DNA of 64,000 bases from CAYVQF01 sp964454015. Lineage in GTDB: Bacteria; Myxococcota_A; Bradymonadia; UBA4248. The notes beneath the pieces are model-generated. The model was not told where the DNA came from, made no database searches, and saw nothing but the letters and a program-made list of their open reading frames with translations. The first letter of the stretch is position 1. The number at the start of each line of letters is the position of its first letter. The DNA is taken from NCBI GenBank assembly GCA_964454015.1, contig CAYVQF010000015.1, positions 25,373-89,372 on the forward strand, in the 5' to 3' direction. The position numbers and the translations under genes are program-made. This document shows, piece by piece, positions 8,220 through 17,583 of this stretch.

Positions 8220-9875
8220 TTTCCTTTTTTGGGGAAGCCACCGACTTTGGGCGTGCGCCATGAGCGCCTCTTGGGTCGCCCCGTCCAGCGCCAGGGCTTG
8301 CAGCACCGCCAGGTCCTGGGCCAGCCCAAAGGACGCGGGGGCCAGCGCCACCAGGGGCTGCAAACGCGCGCCCGCGTCGCGGGGGAGCATCACGGCGCGC
8401 AGAGGTGCGGCGTAGAGCTCGATGAGCTTGCCCTTGCGTTTGCCCCGGGTCTGGAGCTGAAAGTCGCACAGGGAGCTGTTGAGGAGGAGGTTGAGCCAGG
8501 GCAGGTCCGATGCCACGTGGGGCACCAGGGCGGTGCAGTCGCTGCTCACGGCGTGGCGCGCCAGATCCATGGCGAAGCTGGCGTGGGCGGCGCGGCGCGG
8601 GCACACCAGCTTGGGTGCACGGATCAATCCTGGGTCGCGGGGCCACTGCAGGGCCCACCAGGGGCGCCCCCCCAGGCGCACCTCACGGCGCTGCTCCAGG
8701 CGCGCGCGGTGCGGCGTCAGGAGGGGCAAGAGCGGCGCGATCTCCTCGGGGCTCTCGCGCCCACTGAGATAGAGGAGGTAGAGGGGATCGGGCCGGACGT
8801 CGCCGATGACTTCGCCCGGCTCCAAGGCGGCGCCGCGCAAGAGGGGCACGAGGAAGCGTCGCGCCTCAGGCGCCCACTGGCGCACCTCCTCGGCGCGCCA
8901 GAGAAAGACGCCGCGCCCGTCTGCGTCCCGGTCCAGGCCAGAGACCACCCCTTGGAGGTCGCGCACATAGTGGGACAACGGCAAGGCGTCGGCGTCGAGG
9001 GCCGCTCCGATGCGGCGCTCAGCCGGCGCGGCGCAGGACCAGGGACCACCGTCGCGCGGCGGCGGCGGGAGGGTGCAGGTCGTGAGTGCCGCCGACTCGC
9101 GCCCAACGAGCGCCGCCTCGACTGCGCTCAGGGCCGCCGCCGCGCTCAGCCATCCTTCCACCCGCAGGTGGCGCGCCGGCCCCGGCGCGGCGCGGCGCAC
9201 GAACCACACCAGGCATTGAAAGTTGGCCTCGGGGAAGAGGCGGGTCTGCCCGAAATCGATGACCTCCACCACATGGACCTGCGCCGCCAGCGCCGCGCGT
9301 AGCTTGGCCGCCATGGTGGCCGTGGTCCAATAGGCCGGGGTGATGAAGGCGGCCCAGCCCCCGGGGCGCAACAGATCCAACGCCAGATGAATGAAGAGAT
9401 AGTAGAGATCGGCGCGCTGGGCGATGCGATCGCGCCACCGGGGGCACTGGCGAAGCTGGGCGAAGCGGGCGCGCTGCCCCTTCTCGGCCACATAGGGCGG
9501 GTTGGCGATGAGGAGATCCACCTGCCCCTCGAGCTCAGCCGCCGCGCCTTGGCTCAGGGCGTCGACGCAGCGCAGCGCCAGGTGGGGCAGCGCCGGTAGA
9601 GCGCGCCGCGCTTCGTCGGTGAAGGCGGGAGAGATCTCCCACCCCAGCCAGCGCCAGCCCTGGGGCGTGGCACAGGCGGCCATGAGCGCGGCGAGGAGGG
9701 CGCCTGTGCCCGCGGCGGGATCCAGGACCAGGGGGTTGGGCGGGAGATCGCCCTGGGCGAGCTGGAGCAAGCGGCGGGCGACGAAGTCCGCCACGGGAGG
9801 CGGGGTGAAGACCACCCCAAGGTCGCCCGCGGCTGCCGCGGGGGACACAGCCGCTGCGTCCTCAGGCCGCGCCAA
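8190..9875 (-). CDS. Eco57I/TaqI-type N6-adenine DNA methyltransferase
   Basis: A 561-residue protein with the gamma-class amino-methyltransferase order: the AdoMet-binding motif DPAAGTG at residues 52-58 and the catalytic motif NPPY at 125-128. A long C-terminal region follows that resembles the target-recognition part of Eco57I/TaqI-type enzymes (SSDCTALVPH, WLNLLLNSSLCDFQL). The expected activity is methylation of adenine at a specific DNA site. No nuclease domain or partner restriction gene is visible, so it is an orphan here. The likely TTG start lies inside the end of the Clp-like gene (14-base overlap), which implies translational coupling. The C-terminal tail is encoded across a dispersed repeat and overlaps the convergent lipoprotein gene by 30 bases. 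Confidence 0.82.
   Translation of the reverse strand: MARPEDAAAVSPAAAAGDLGVVFTPPPVADFVARRLLQLAQGDLPPNPLVLDPAAGTGALLAALMAACATPQGWRWLGWEISPAFTDEARRALPALPHLALRCVDALSQGAAAELEGQVDLLIANPPYVAEKGQRARFAQLRQCPRWRDRIAQRADLYYLFIHLALDLLRPGGWAAFITPAYWTTATMAAKLRAALAAQVHVVEVIDFGQTRLFPEANFQCLVWFVRRAAPGPARHLRVEGWLSAAAALSAVEAALVGRESAALTTCTLPPPPRDGGPWSCAAPAERRIGAALDADALPLSHYVRDLQGVVSGLDRDADGRGVFLWRAEEVRQWAPEARRFLVPLLRGAALEPGEVIGDVRPDPLYLLYLSGRESPEEIAPLLPLLTPHRARLEQRREVRLGGRPWWALQWPRDPGLIRAPKLVCPRRAAHASFAMDLARHAVSSDCTALVPHVASDLPWLNLLLNSSLCDFQLQTRGKRKGKLIELYAAPLRAVMLPRDAGARLQPLVALAPASFGLAQDLAVLQALALDGATQEALMAHAQSRWLPQKRKSGRRGRDLA
8223..8260 (+). repeat. Dispersed imperfect repeat, copy A
   Basis: The stretch just after the lipoprotein stop codon matches 57825-57862 in the window at roughly 31 of 38 positions. 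The shared blocks are CCTTT, TTGGGG, AGCCACCG and GGGCGTGCGCCA. Here it also encodes the C-terminal residues HAQSRWLPQK of the methyltransferase on the other strand. Confidence 0.45.
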
Positions 9876-12807
9876 GAGTCAGCCCCTCGGTGCGATCGAC
9901 CTTGACCACTTCGTCTTCGACGTAGACCCGGGCGAAATCGCCCGGCAGGAGACGGTCGCGCAGGATGAGCTCCGAGAGGGCCGCTTCGATGTACTGTTGA
10001 ATGGTCTTGCGCATGGGGCGCGCCCCGTACTGGGGATCGTAGCCGCCGCGGGCGATGAGGAAGGGCACCACGCTGGCGTCGAAGTCGAGCTGGATGTTCT
10101 TTTCTTGGTCCAGTCGCTGGGCCGAATCGGCGAGCTGGAGCTCGGCGATCTTGGCCACCTCTTCCTCTTCCAGTGGGTGGAAAACCAAGCGCTCTTCGAT
10201 GCGGTTCCACAGCTCCGGCGGGAAGGCGCGCCGCGCCGCCTCGACGATGGTCTTCTCGATGCTCGCGTGCCGCTGCTTCAGGTCATGGCTGGCGCCATCG
10301 CTGAAGCCGATGGTGCCGCGCCGCCCCTCGCGCATGGCCTCGGCGGCGCCGAGGTTGCTGGTCATGACCACGACGCAGTTCGAGAAATCGACGACCCGCC
10401 CTTTGCTATCGGTCAAGCGCCCTTCGTCGAGGATCTGGAGGAGGATGTTCAAGAGATCGGGGTGGGCCTTCTCGATCTCGTCGAGGAGCACGATCTGATG
10501 GGGGTGGCGGCGCAAAGCCTCGGTGAGCTGGCCGCCGTCGTCGAAGCCCACGTAGCCCGGGGGCGGCCCGATGAGGCGCGCCACGGCGTGTTGCTCCATG
10601 TACTCGCTCATGTCGAAGCGAACCACGGCGGAACGGGCGCCGAAGAGGAAATCGGCGAGCACCTTGACCGCCTCGGTCTTGCCCACGCCAGTCGGGCCGA
10701 GGAAGAGGAAGGAGCCGATGGGGCGGTGCGAGCCGAAGCCTGCGTGGTTGCGGCGGATGACCTGCGCGATGCGGGCGATGCTCTCTTCGTGCCCGACCAG
10801 CTTCTCGCCCAGGAGCTTCTCCATGCACAGGAAGCGCTCGCGGTCGCCCATGAGCAGACGTTCGAGGGGCACCGAAGCCATGCGCGAGATGACCTCGGCC
10901 ACGTCCTCGCGCTGAACCACCCGCTTGCCGGCGCGGCGGGCCATGGAGCCCGCGCGATCGAGCACGGCTACGGCCTTGTCCGGCAGGGTGCGCTCGCGCA
11001 CGTAGCGATCCGAGAGGCGCACGGCGGCCTCGATGGCATCGGGCTGATAATTGATGTGGTGGTGATCGCCGTAGCGATCGATGATGCCCTTGATGATCGT
11101 GATGGAGTCACAGATGCTCGGCGGCTTGACCTCGATGACCTCGAAGCGCCGGTCGAAAGCGGGATCGTTGTCGACGATGCGCTTGAACTCTTGGGTCGTC
11201 GTGGCGCCAATGCAGGGCAGCTCGCCGCGGGCCAGGGCGACCTTCAGCTCACCGGCGGCGTCCGTGCCGGCATCGCCTGCACCGTTGCCGAGCCAGGTGT
11301 GGAGCTCATCCAAGAAGAGGATGACCTGCCCCTGGGCTTTGCGGACTTCCGTCTTGATGGCCATGAGCCGCTCTTGGAAGGCGCCCCGGAGCTGCGTCCC
11401 GCACAAGAGGGTGCCCATGTCCAAAGAGATCAAGGTGCGGTCTTCCAAGCCGGGGGGCGGCTCGCGCTGGGCCATGAGCCGCGCCAGGCCTTCGATGATG
11501 GCCGTCTTGCCGACGCCGGCCGCGCCGATGAGCACGGGGTTGTTGCTGCGGCGCTTGTTCAGGATGTCGATGAGTTGTTCCACTTCGCCGTCGCGGCCGA
11601 TCACCGGGTCCAGGCGTCCTTCGCGGGCCTCGGCCAAGAGGTTGCGCCCGTATTTGACCAGCACGGGGAAGACCTTGGGGTTGAGGCCAAAGCGGTCGAA
11701 GCCCAGGGGTGAGCGGGAGGTGCGCGAGAGCGAAGCGCGGCTGTCGCGCGCCGGCGCCTGGTTCATCACCCGTTGCTGCGGGCGAGGTTGCGGCCGCTGC
11801 TGGCTGGTGCTCGGCACGATGGTGGGACGCTTCTGGGCGTCATCTTTCTTCTTCTTGGCGACCAGGCGCTGGGCCAGATCGTTGAGGGTGGACTCTTGGC
11901 TCTCCCGGGCGGTCATTTTGGGCGCGCGCAGCCGCGGATTGGAGGGCTCACGCTTGTTCTGAGGCGCCTCGGACGGGTTGACGTGGGGGCGCCGCATCCC
12001 GGGCGAGGTCTTTGGTCGGTCCAAGCCACTGCGCCGCCGCACCATGGCGCCGCGGTTGAGGTCCGTCTGGTGCGGCAGTTCCTCGGGCCAGGACACCAGC
12101 AGCGGTTGCTCCGGGGTCGCAGGCGCTGCCGGACGCGGCGCACTGTAACTCGCCGGGCTCGGCCCCGCCTCGATGATGGCGTAGTCGGCCGAGACCTGGT
12201 CCTGGGGGCGCACCACGGGGAAGGCGCCCGTCACCACCTCACACTCTTGCTCCCAGCGCTCGCTCCCCGAGTGTCCCTGCCCCAGTTGGCTCAGATCGGC
12301 CAAGGCGGGATGGAGCCCGATCTGCAGCGGGCTGTGTTCGGCTGGGCGCGCAAAGAGCGAGGCCTGGACCTCGCGGTGCTGGCCGCGTTGCAGCACCGTC
12401 GAGAGCTGATGCGCCTGATGGGTGGCCACGTGGCCGAAAATCATCGCCCGCAGGGCTTCCAAATCCACACCCTGGTGGCGCAGCAAGACCGAGGCGATGC
12501 TGCGGTAGTCCTCGATGAGGGCGTGCAAGAGATGCAGGGGCTTGACCTCATCCTCGCGGGCGCTCATGGCGATCTTCATGGCGCGGTCATAGACCCGCTG
12601 GACCACGCTGGCGTCTTCGCCATAGCCGGCCTCGTTGAAGGCATCTTCGCGCACGCCGTGGGAACGCAGCATCAACTCGGCGTCACTGGGGACGCGCAGA
12701 AGACCGCGCAGTAGCGCGCTGCTGACCAGAGGTCCGCCCAAGCGATAGGACGCATCCTCGCCCTCATTCACAACGGCGCAGAGTTCGGCACTCCATGGCA
12801 ACGACAT
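9862..12807 (-). CDS. ClpA/ClpC-like two-domain AAA+ unfoldase (Hsp100)
   Basis: A 981-residue protein. The start at 12807 follows a strong AAGGAGGGAG. It has an N-terminal Clp-N-like helical domain (about residues 40-140), a long Pro/Arg/Gln-rich linker (about 160-340), then two AAA+ modules. Walker A motifs are GAAGVGKT near residue 427 and GPTGVGKT near 704. Walker B motifs are VILFLDELH near 498 and IVLLDEIEKAH near 772. The tripeptide IGF at 833-835 sits where ClpA and ClpC carry the loop that docks into ClpP, so this is probably a protease-feeding unfoldase, not a ClpB disaggregase. The long linker is unusual for ClpC. The methyltransferase follows with a 14-base overlap. No clpP or adaptor gene is in the window. 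Confidence 0.88.
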   Translation of the reverse strand: MSLPWSAELCAVVNEGEDASYRLGGPLVSSALLRGLLRVPSDAELMLRSHGVREDAFNEAGYGEDASVVQRVYDRAMKIAMSAREDEVKPLHLLHALIEDYRSIASVLLRHQGVDLEALRAMIFGHVATHQAHQLSTVLQRGQHREVQASLFARPAEHSPLQIGLHPALADLSQLGQGHSGSERWEQECEVVTGAFPVVRPQDQVSADYAIIEAGPSPASYSAPRPAAPATPEQPLLVSWPEELPHQTDLNRGAMVRRRSGLDRPKTSPGMRRPHVNPSEAPQNKREPSNPRLRAPKMTARESQESTLNDLAQRLVAKKKKDDAQKRPTIVPSTSQQRPQPRPQQRVMNQAPARDSRASLSRTSRSPLGFDRFGLNPKVFPVLVKYGRNLLAEAREGRLDPVIGRDGEVEQLIDILNKRRSNNPVLIGAAGVGKTAIIEGLARLMAQREPPPGLEDRTLISLDMGTLLCGTQLRGAFQERLMAIKTEVRKAQGQVILFLDELHTWLGNGAGDAGTDAAGELKVALARGELPCIGATTTQEFKRIVDNDPAFDRRFEVIEVKPPSICDSITIIKGIIDRYGDHHHINYQPDAIEAAVRLSDRYVRERTLPDKAVAVLDRAGSMARRAGKRVVQREDVAEVISRMASVPLERLLMGDRERFLCMEKLLGEKLVGHEESIARIAQVIRRNHAGFGSHRPIGSFLFLGPTGVGKTEAVKVLADFLFGARSAVVRFDMSEYMEQHAVARLIGPPPGYVGFDDGGQLTEALRRHPHQIVLLDEIEKAHPDLLNILLQILDEGRLTDSKGRVVDFSNCVVVMTSNLGAAEAMREGRRGTIGFSDGASHDLKQRHASIEKTIVEAARRAFPPELWNRIEERLVFHPLEEEEVAKIAELQLADSAQRLDQEKNIQLDFDASVVPFLIARGGYDPQYGARPMRKTIQQYIEAALSELILRDRLLPGDFARVYVEDEVVKVDRTEGLTLGAA

Positions 12808-13359
12808 CGACTCCCTCCTTGGATTTCGCTTCGCGTGCGCATCAACCCGAGACCAGACAGCCTCTCCACTCCACCCTCCCTGGGCGCGCAGTGGAACGAC
12901 GCAGAAAGCCTCGCGACCGCTGACCACTGTAGCATCAAGTGGCAGCGCTCCCAAGAAAGGCACTTTCCCGTCGCCAGCTATACATGCCCGGATTTATTTC
13001 GACTGGCAACCCGGAATTTTCGTCACGCTTTGGCGCAGTGCGACAAAAAAGCTGGCCTGCAATTGCCTTGACTCCTCAGAACTATTTTTTGCTCAAGCCT
13101 AGGGCGTCTGTTGGGCCCAGGCCACTCGCGTTCGCACCCTGGGTGAACAGATAATGTCCAAGCACCGACAATGCCATGCCTTCCTGATGCCGCCACCAGC
13201 ACCGCGGCGCACACCGAATACACATGGCTGGGCATTTCCTGTGCATTGCTCTATTCTTTGCCGGCCAGCGCCGCCGCCGTCACGGCTGTGGTTGCGCGAC
13301 CCACAACGCTTGGGTCAATCCTCGTTTTTATCCGCTAAGGCCGCACGGCAACACCGCTT
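12808..13359. other. Intergenic region between the divergent Clp-like and nadD genes
   Basis: About 550 bases separate the divergent starts. Apart from the strong ribosome-binding site of the Clp-like gene at 12811-12820, I see no convincing gene, RNA or hairpin. The stretch 12975-13100 is lower in GC than its surroundings and may hold promoters. A TTGACT near 13068 has no good partner element at the right distance. Confidence 0.4.
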
Positions 13360-13947
13360 ATGACCGCAACTCCTCCCCGGGCCATTGCCCTCTATGGCGG
13401 CTCATTCAACCCTCCACATGTGGTCCACGTCATGACCGTGGCCTACCTGCGCGCCGTCCTCCCCGACCACCAGGTCTGGGTCACCCCCACTTACCAGCAC
13501 GCCTTCGGCAAGCACCTCACCGCTTTCGAGCACCGCCTGCACATGGCGCAACTCGCCTTTGCCACGACGGACCCCTACGTCGTGGTCAGCGATCTGGAGG
13601 CCACCCTCGGCGGCGAGAGCCGCACCATTCGTTTGGTGGACGCCCTCGATGCGCGCTACCCCGAGCTCCCCTTGACCCTCGTCGTGGGCAGCGACATCCT
13701 GCCCGAGCTGCCGCGCTGGCTCGAGGTGGAACGCCTCCTGGCACGGGTCAACCTCTTCGTCCTGCGCCGCGCCGGCTTCCCCTGCGACGACCCCCGCACC
13801 CGCGGACCCGCCTTCCCCCAACTCTCGAGCAGCGAAATCCGCCAACGCATCGCCACGGCCGGCACCGAGCCCTGCCGCGACCTGATCCCGCGCGCCGTCC
13901 TCAATCATATCGAAGCCCATCGCCTTTATGGATCCACGTCCTCTTGA
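13360..13947 (+). CDS. nadD: Nicotinate-nucleotide adenylyltransferase-like protein
   Basis: A 195-residue nucleotidyltransferase of the NadD/coaD superfamily. It shows the nucleotide-binding motif GGSFNPPH near the start, the central TLVVGSDILPELPRW segment typical of NadD, and LSSSEIRQRI in place of the usual (I/L)SSTxIR near the end. NadD transfers AMP from ATP to nicotinate mononucleotide in NAD synthesis. The NPPH spacing and the SDILPELPRW block favour nadD over other cytidylyl- or adenylyltransferases. The ribosome-binding site is weak. The DUF2520 gene follows 40 bases downstream in the same direction. Confidence 0.85.
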   Translation: MTATPPRAIALYGGSFNPPHVVHVMTVAYLRAVLPDHQVWVTPTYQHAFGKHLTAFEHRLHMAQLAFATTDPYVVVSDLEATLGGESRTIRLVDALDARYPELPLTLVVGSDILPELPRWLEVERLLARVNLFVLRRAGFPCDDPRTRGPAFPQLSSSEIRQRIATAGTEPCRDLIPRAVLNHIEAHRLYGSTSS

Positions 13948-13987
13948 GGTGCGCGCCGGCCTGCAGCCCGGCTGAGTCTCACTTCCT

Positions 13988-14899
13988 ATGCCCGAACACA
14001 CGCCCCAGCCACAGCCGCACGCTCCCATGACCAGCGCCGTCATCATTGGCAGCGGTCGCATGGCTGCGGCCCTCGGACACAGTCTCCAGGCCGCGGGCTA
14101 CGAAGTTCGAGCCATCCAAGGCCGCCATCCCCAGCACCGGCAGCAACTGGCGCGCGCCCTCGGTGTGGCGGCCTTCCCCATCGGGACACCCTGCGCCGCC
14201 GAGCTGTGGATCATCGCCGTCACCGACGCCGCCATCCCCCAGGTCGCCCACAACCTGCACGACATCCTCCCTGATGACGCGCTGGTCTTACACACCAGCG
14301 GTCTCCACAACGCCAACTTGCTGCGCAGCGCCGGCATCCTCAACCCTTGCGCCTCCATGCACCCTCTTGCCGCCATCACCGCGGCCCCTCCGGCCACGCT
14401 GGCCCAGCGTTTCCACGGCGTCTATTTCGCCATCGAAGGTGATCCCGACGCCTGCGTCGCCGCGGGACAGCTCGCCATCGCCTGTGGCGCTTTCCCCGTG
14501 TCGCTCAAGGCCGAGCAGAAGGGCCACTACCACGCCGGCGCCGCCCTCTTGGCCAACCACCTCGTGACCCTCTTCGCCGCGGCAGAGCAGCTCTTTGCCA
14601 AGGCCAACATCGAGCCCGCCTTGGGGCACGCCATGCTGCACCACCTCGCCCAGGGGGCCCTTGACAACCTGAGCCAGCATTCGCGCACTTGCGACGCCTT
14701 GACCGGACCGGTACGGCGAGGCGATATCGCGACCTTGGACGCGCACTTCAGGGCCATGGAGGAGGTGCCTGATGCGGCGCGTCTTTATCGCGCTGCGCTG
14801 CCCTTGGCCATGGACTTGGCCGCCGATGCGGGGCTGGCGCCGCGAGAGGTCGCGGCCATGGTGCACGCGGCGCGGCGCTGGAAACGGAACGAGCATTGA
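13988..14899 (+). CDS. Rossmann-fold/DUF2520 protein
   Basis: A 303-residue protein. The N-terminus has a dinucleotide-binding Rossmann signature (AVIIGSGRMAAALGHSL). The C-terminal half is helical and contains the DUF2520 pattern (QKGHYHAGAALLANHLVTLF, then LTGPVRRGD). This domain pair resembles ketopantoate reductase or pyrroline-5-carboxylate reductase in architecture, but the family has no established reaction. It is often found near pantothenate or NAD cofactor genes, which fits nadD upstream. An internal ATG at 14027 would remove 13 residues and leave the Rossmann motif near the N-terminus. Either start is plausible. Confidence 0.82.
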   Translation: MPEHTPQPQPHAPMTSAVIIGSGRMAAALGHSLQAAGYEVRAIQGRHPQHRQQLARALGVAAFPIGTPCAAELWIIAVTDAAIPQVAHNLHDILPDDALVLHTSGLHNANLLRSAGILNPCASMHPLAAITAAPPATLAQRFHGVYFAIEGDPDACVAAGQLAIACGAFPVSLKAEQKGHYHAGAALLANHLVTLFAAAEQLFAKANIEPALGHAMLHHLAQGALDNLSQHSRTCDALTGPVRRGDIATLDAHFRAMEEVPDAARLYRAALPLAMDLAADAGLAPREVAAMVHAARRWKRNEH

Positions 14900-14944
14900 G
14901 GCGCCCGCCCACCGGACGTGGATCCGAAAAAGAAGGATGAGATT

Positions 14945-16120
14945 GTGGTAATTAGTGGTCTAGAACGCATCTTTAGCGACATAAAGCTCATGCAGCACAT
15001 GAAGACGCGGCGGCTGGCGTGGCTGGTCAATGCCACCGCCGTCGACGGGCACTTGAGGCATGCCCTGGCCTTGTCGGCGGCTGCTGGCTTGAACGTGCGG
15101 CGTGTCTTCAGTCCTGAGCACGGTCTGTGGGGCACGGCCCAGGATATGATCGGGGTGGAGAGCGGCGAGGATCCTATCGTCAAGATGCCGGTACAATCTC
15201 TTTATGGGAACGATTACGACACGTTACGGCCTGCAGACGACGCCCTGGCCGAGGTCGACCTGTTGCTGGTGGACCTGCAGGACGTCGGGTCACGCTACTA
15301 CACCTATGTCTACACGGCGTGGATGGCGGCAGAGCATGCGGCGCGCCGAGGGGTCGAGGTGTGGATCCTGGACCGGCCCAACCCGCTGGGGGGCTGCGCC
15401 ATCGAAGGCAATGTGGTCCACCCTGACTTCCGCTCCTTCGTGGGGATGGCGGCCGTGGCCAATCGCCACGCGATGACCCTGGCGGAGGTGGTGCGGTTCT
15501 TGGCGCGGGAGGCCGATCTGGAGGAGGCCATCACCCCCATCACCATGCAGGGCTGGCGGCGGGAGATGTGCTTCGAGGAGACGGGCTTGCCTTGGGTGAT
15601 GCCCTCGCCGAACATGCCCACCTGCGACACGGCGTGGGTCTATCCCGGGCAGTGCCTCTTGGAGGGGACCAACCTCTCCGAGGGGCGCGGCACGACCCGA
15701 CCCTTCGAGGTTTTCGGGGCGCCCTGGCTCGACACGGAGGCCGTGGCCGCGGCGCTGGCCCAGGAGGACTTGCCCGGCTGCACCCTGCGCCCGCTGTGTT
15801 TCCAGCCCACGTTCCAGAAGTACGCCGGCCAAGTCTGCCAGGGCTTCCAGCTTCACGTCACGGAGCGGCAGGTGTTCAGGCCGCTGCTGACGACCATGGC
15901 CTTGCTGCAGGTGGTGCACCGCCTCCACCCCGAGGACTTCGCGTGGCGCACGGAGGTCTATGAGTTCGTCAGCAATAGGCTGGCCATCGACCTCCTGCTG
16001 GGTGAGCCCTTGGTGCGTCATGCCATCGAGGATCAGATGCCCCTGGCGGAGATCGCCGCAGCGCTGGAGCAGGCGCAGCGCCCCTTTTTACCGCTGCGCG
16101 AGGCCGCGCTCCTTTATTGA
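14945..16120 (+). CDS. DUF1343 protein, NamZ-like exo-beta-N-acetylmuramidase
   Basis: A 391-residue protein of the DUF1343 family, whose characterised member NamZ removes terminal N-acetylmuramic acid from peptidoglycan fragments. Signatures seen are FSPEHGLWG, PVQSLYG, DLQDVGSRYYTY, WILDRPNPLGG, the paired PSPNMPT and YPGQCLLEGTNLSEGRGTTRPFE, and QVCQGFQLHV. The last blocks hold the proposed catalytic glutamate region. GTG at 14945 was chosen because AAGGA lies about eight bases before it, while GTG 14918 has no ribosome-binding site. No signal peptide is evident, so it is probably cytoplasmic and may recycle cell-wall sugars. It converges on the SUMF gene with a 15-base gap. Confidence 0.85.
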   Translation: MVISGLERIFSDIKLMQHMKTRRLAWLVNATAVDGHLRHALALSAAAGLNVRRVFSPEHGLWGTAQDMIGVESGEDPIVKMPVQSLYGNDYDTLRPADDALAEVDLLLVDLQDVGSRYYTYVYTAWMAAEHAARRGVEVWILDRPNPLGGCAIEGNVVHPDFRSFVGMAAVANRHAMTLAEVVRFLAREADLEEAITPITMQGWRREMCFEETGLPWVMPSPNMPTCDTAWVYPGQCLLEGTNLSEGRGTTRPFEVFGAPWLDTEAVAAALAQEDLPGCTLRPLCFQPTFQKYAGQVCQGFQLHVTERQVFRPLLTTMALLQVVHRLHPEDFAWRTEVYEFVSNRLAIDLLLGEPLVRHAIEDQMPLAEIAAALEQAQRPFLPLREAALLY

Positions 16121-16135
16121 GCACAGGCGCGGCTT

Positions 16136-17491
16136 TTAGCGCACGGTGCGCACCACTCTGAAGCCCAAGCTGTAGTCGCGGTAACGGGGAGATCGGGCGT
16201 TGCGGGCGGCAGCGCGCACGCTGTGGGCGCTCGAGCCCCAGCTCCCGCCGCGGGCCACCCGCGCCTGGCCGCTGCGCGGACCCACGGGGTCGACGGCGGC
16301 GGCTGTGCCGTACTCACCGTACCAATCCCAGACCCACTCCCAGACATTGCCGTGCACATCGTGCAGGCCCCAGGCGTTGGCGCTCTTGCCGCCCACGGCG
16401 CGGATCTTCTCGTCGGAGTTGCTGGTGTACCAAGCCACCGTGTCGAGATCGGCGCTGCTGTGGTAGGCGGCGTCGCTCCCGGCGCGGGCGAAGTGCTCCC
16501 ACTCGGCCTCGGTGGGCAGCCGATAACCGCGGCAATCCAGGCCGGCGAAGACCACCTCGCTGCACGTGTAGTCGCCCTCACACCAGCGCGTCTCATTGCC
16601 GCTGCAGGCGCTACCCGGGCTGCCGCTGCAGCCGTTGAGCTGATAGCACTCCTGGAGTCCGGCCTGACGTGAGAGGGTGTTGGCGTAGGTCACGGCGTCG
16701 AACCAGCTCACCCGCTCCACGGGACACTTGGTACCACAGCCGGAGAAATGGGACGGGTTGCTTCCCATCACGGCGACCCACTCACCCTGGGTCACCTCGG
16801 TCCGGCCGACCATGAGATCGCGCTTCAGGGTCACCTGGTGCTGCGCCTCATCCTCGCGCCGGCCACTCTCAGCGCTCGGGCTGCCCATGGTGAAGGCGCC
16901 CGCCTTGACCCGCAGGAAGTGGCCCGCCTCGCGCTCGCTTAGGGCCACGGCCGCGTCCTTGACCGGAGCTTGGGGCACCACGGGCGCGGGCTCAGCGCAA
17001 GCCCCGTCGACCTTCTCATAGCGACAGAGGTAGGCCCGCGCCAGGCGCGGATAGGCCTCGCGGGCGGCCGAGGCCAGGTTCGCCCCCTCTTGACTGGTGA
17101 GGGTTTCGTAGACCATCTCCCCCTGATCGTTGAGCACGGTGAGGGTGAACTCGAAGCTCTTGCGGCCGAGAGAGCGGGCCTTCAATTCATAGATCAAGTC
17201 CACCATGACCCGGCGAGAGGCCGTGAGCATACACTCCCGGTCGGAGGTCGCTGCCAAGCCGATCTGCTCGCGACACTGCGCCATGACGACGTCCATCTCG
17301 CGGTCGGCGGTGAAACGCATGGCCGAGAGATCGGTGATCACCGAGCGGAAATGGCTCAGCTCACCTGCCAGGGTGCCTTGCTCGGCGTTGCTGCCACCGA
17401 AGACCACATAGACGCGCTTCTCCTCGGCGGCCACCGCCACAGACAGGGAGAACGTGAGCAAGAGCACACCCAGGAACAATCCACCACGCAT
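16136..17491 (-). CDS. Exported SUMF/FGE-sulfatase-domain protein
   Basis: A 451-residue protein with a signal peptide (MRGGLFLG, cleavage near AVAA). The start at 17491 follows a GAGGTGAG sequence. Residues about 25-185 form an unidentified domain, perhaps for binding or signalling. Residues about 200-451 are a formylglycine-generating-enzyme/SUMF-like fold: FTMGSP, VTQGEW.AVMGSNPS, PVERVSWFDAVTYANTLS, YRLPTEAEWEHFARAG, GNVWEWVWDWYG, ARGGSWGSS and a terminal GFRVVR. A Cys-rich insert of about 40 residues sits before YRLPTEAEWE, as in many Myxococcota homologues. Such proteins usually lack confirmed FGE activity. It probably binds or remodels a periplasmic or surface target. Confidence 0.85.
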   Translation of the reverse strand: MRGGLFLGVLLLTFSLSVAVAAEEKRVYVVFGGSNAEQGTLAGELSHFRSVITDLSAMRFTADREMDVVMAQCREQIGLAATSDRECMLTASRRVMVDLIYELKARSLGRKSFEFTLTVLNDQGEMVYETLTSQEGANLASAAREAYPRLARAYLCRYEKVDGACAEPAPVVPQAPVKDAAVALSEREAGHFLRVKAGAFTMGSPSAESGRREDEAQHQVTLKRDLMVGRTEVTQGEWVAVMGSNPSHFSGCGTKCPVERVSWFDAVTYANTLSRQAGLQECYQLNGCSGSPGSACSGNETRWCEGDYTCSEVVFAGLDCRGYRLPTEAEWEHFARAGSDAAYHSSADLDTVAWYTSNSDEKIRAVGGKSANAWGLHDVHGNVWEWVWDWYGEYGTAAAVDPVGPRSGQARVARGGSWGSSAHSVRAAARNARSPRYRDYSLGFRVVRTVR

Positions 17492-17583
17492 CGTCTCACC
17501 TCGCAAGATGCCGCCTCGCCGCCACAGGCTGGGCCAACGGCCCCATGGTACGATCCTTCGACCGACTTGATTCACTGCCGGCC

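Noticed and set aside
9502..11712. Plus-strand frame of more than 700 codons opposite the Clp-like and methyltransferase genes
   Set aside because: Its composition is typical of an antisense frame in GC-rich DNA, and it lacks a ribosome-binding site.
8190..12807. Assignment of the Clp-methyltransferase pair to BREX or DISARM
   Set aside because: The hallmark genes (pglZ, brxC-type ATPase, drmA/drmB helicase) are absent from the window.
13060..13110. TTGACT upstream of nadD as a promoter
   Set aside because: No -10-like hexamer at 16-18 bases, so the call is not supported.
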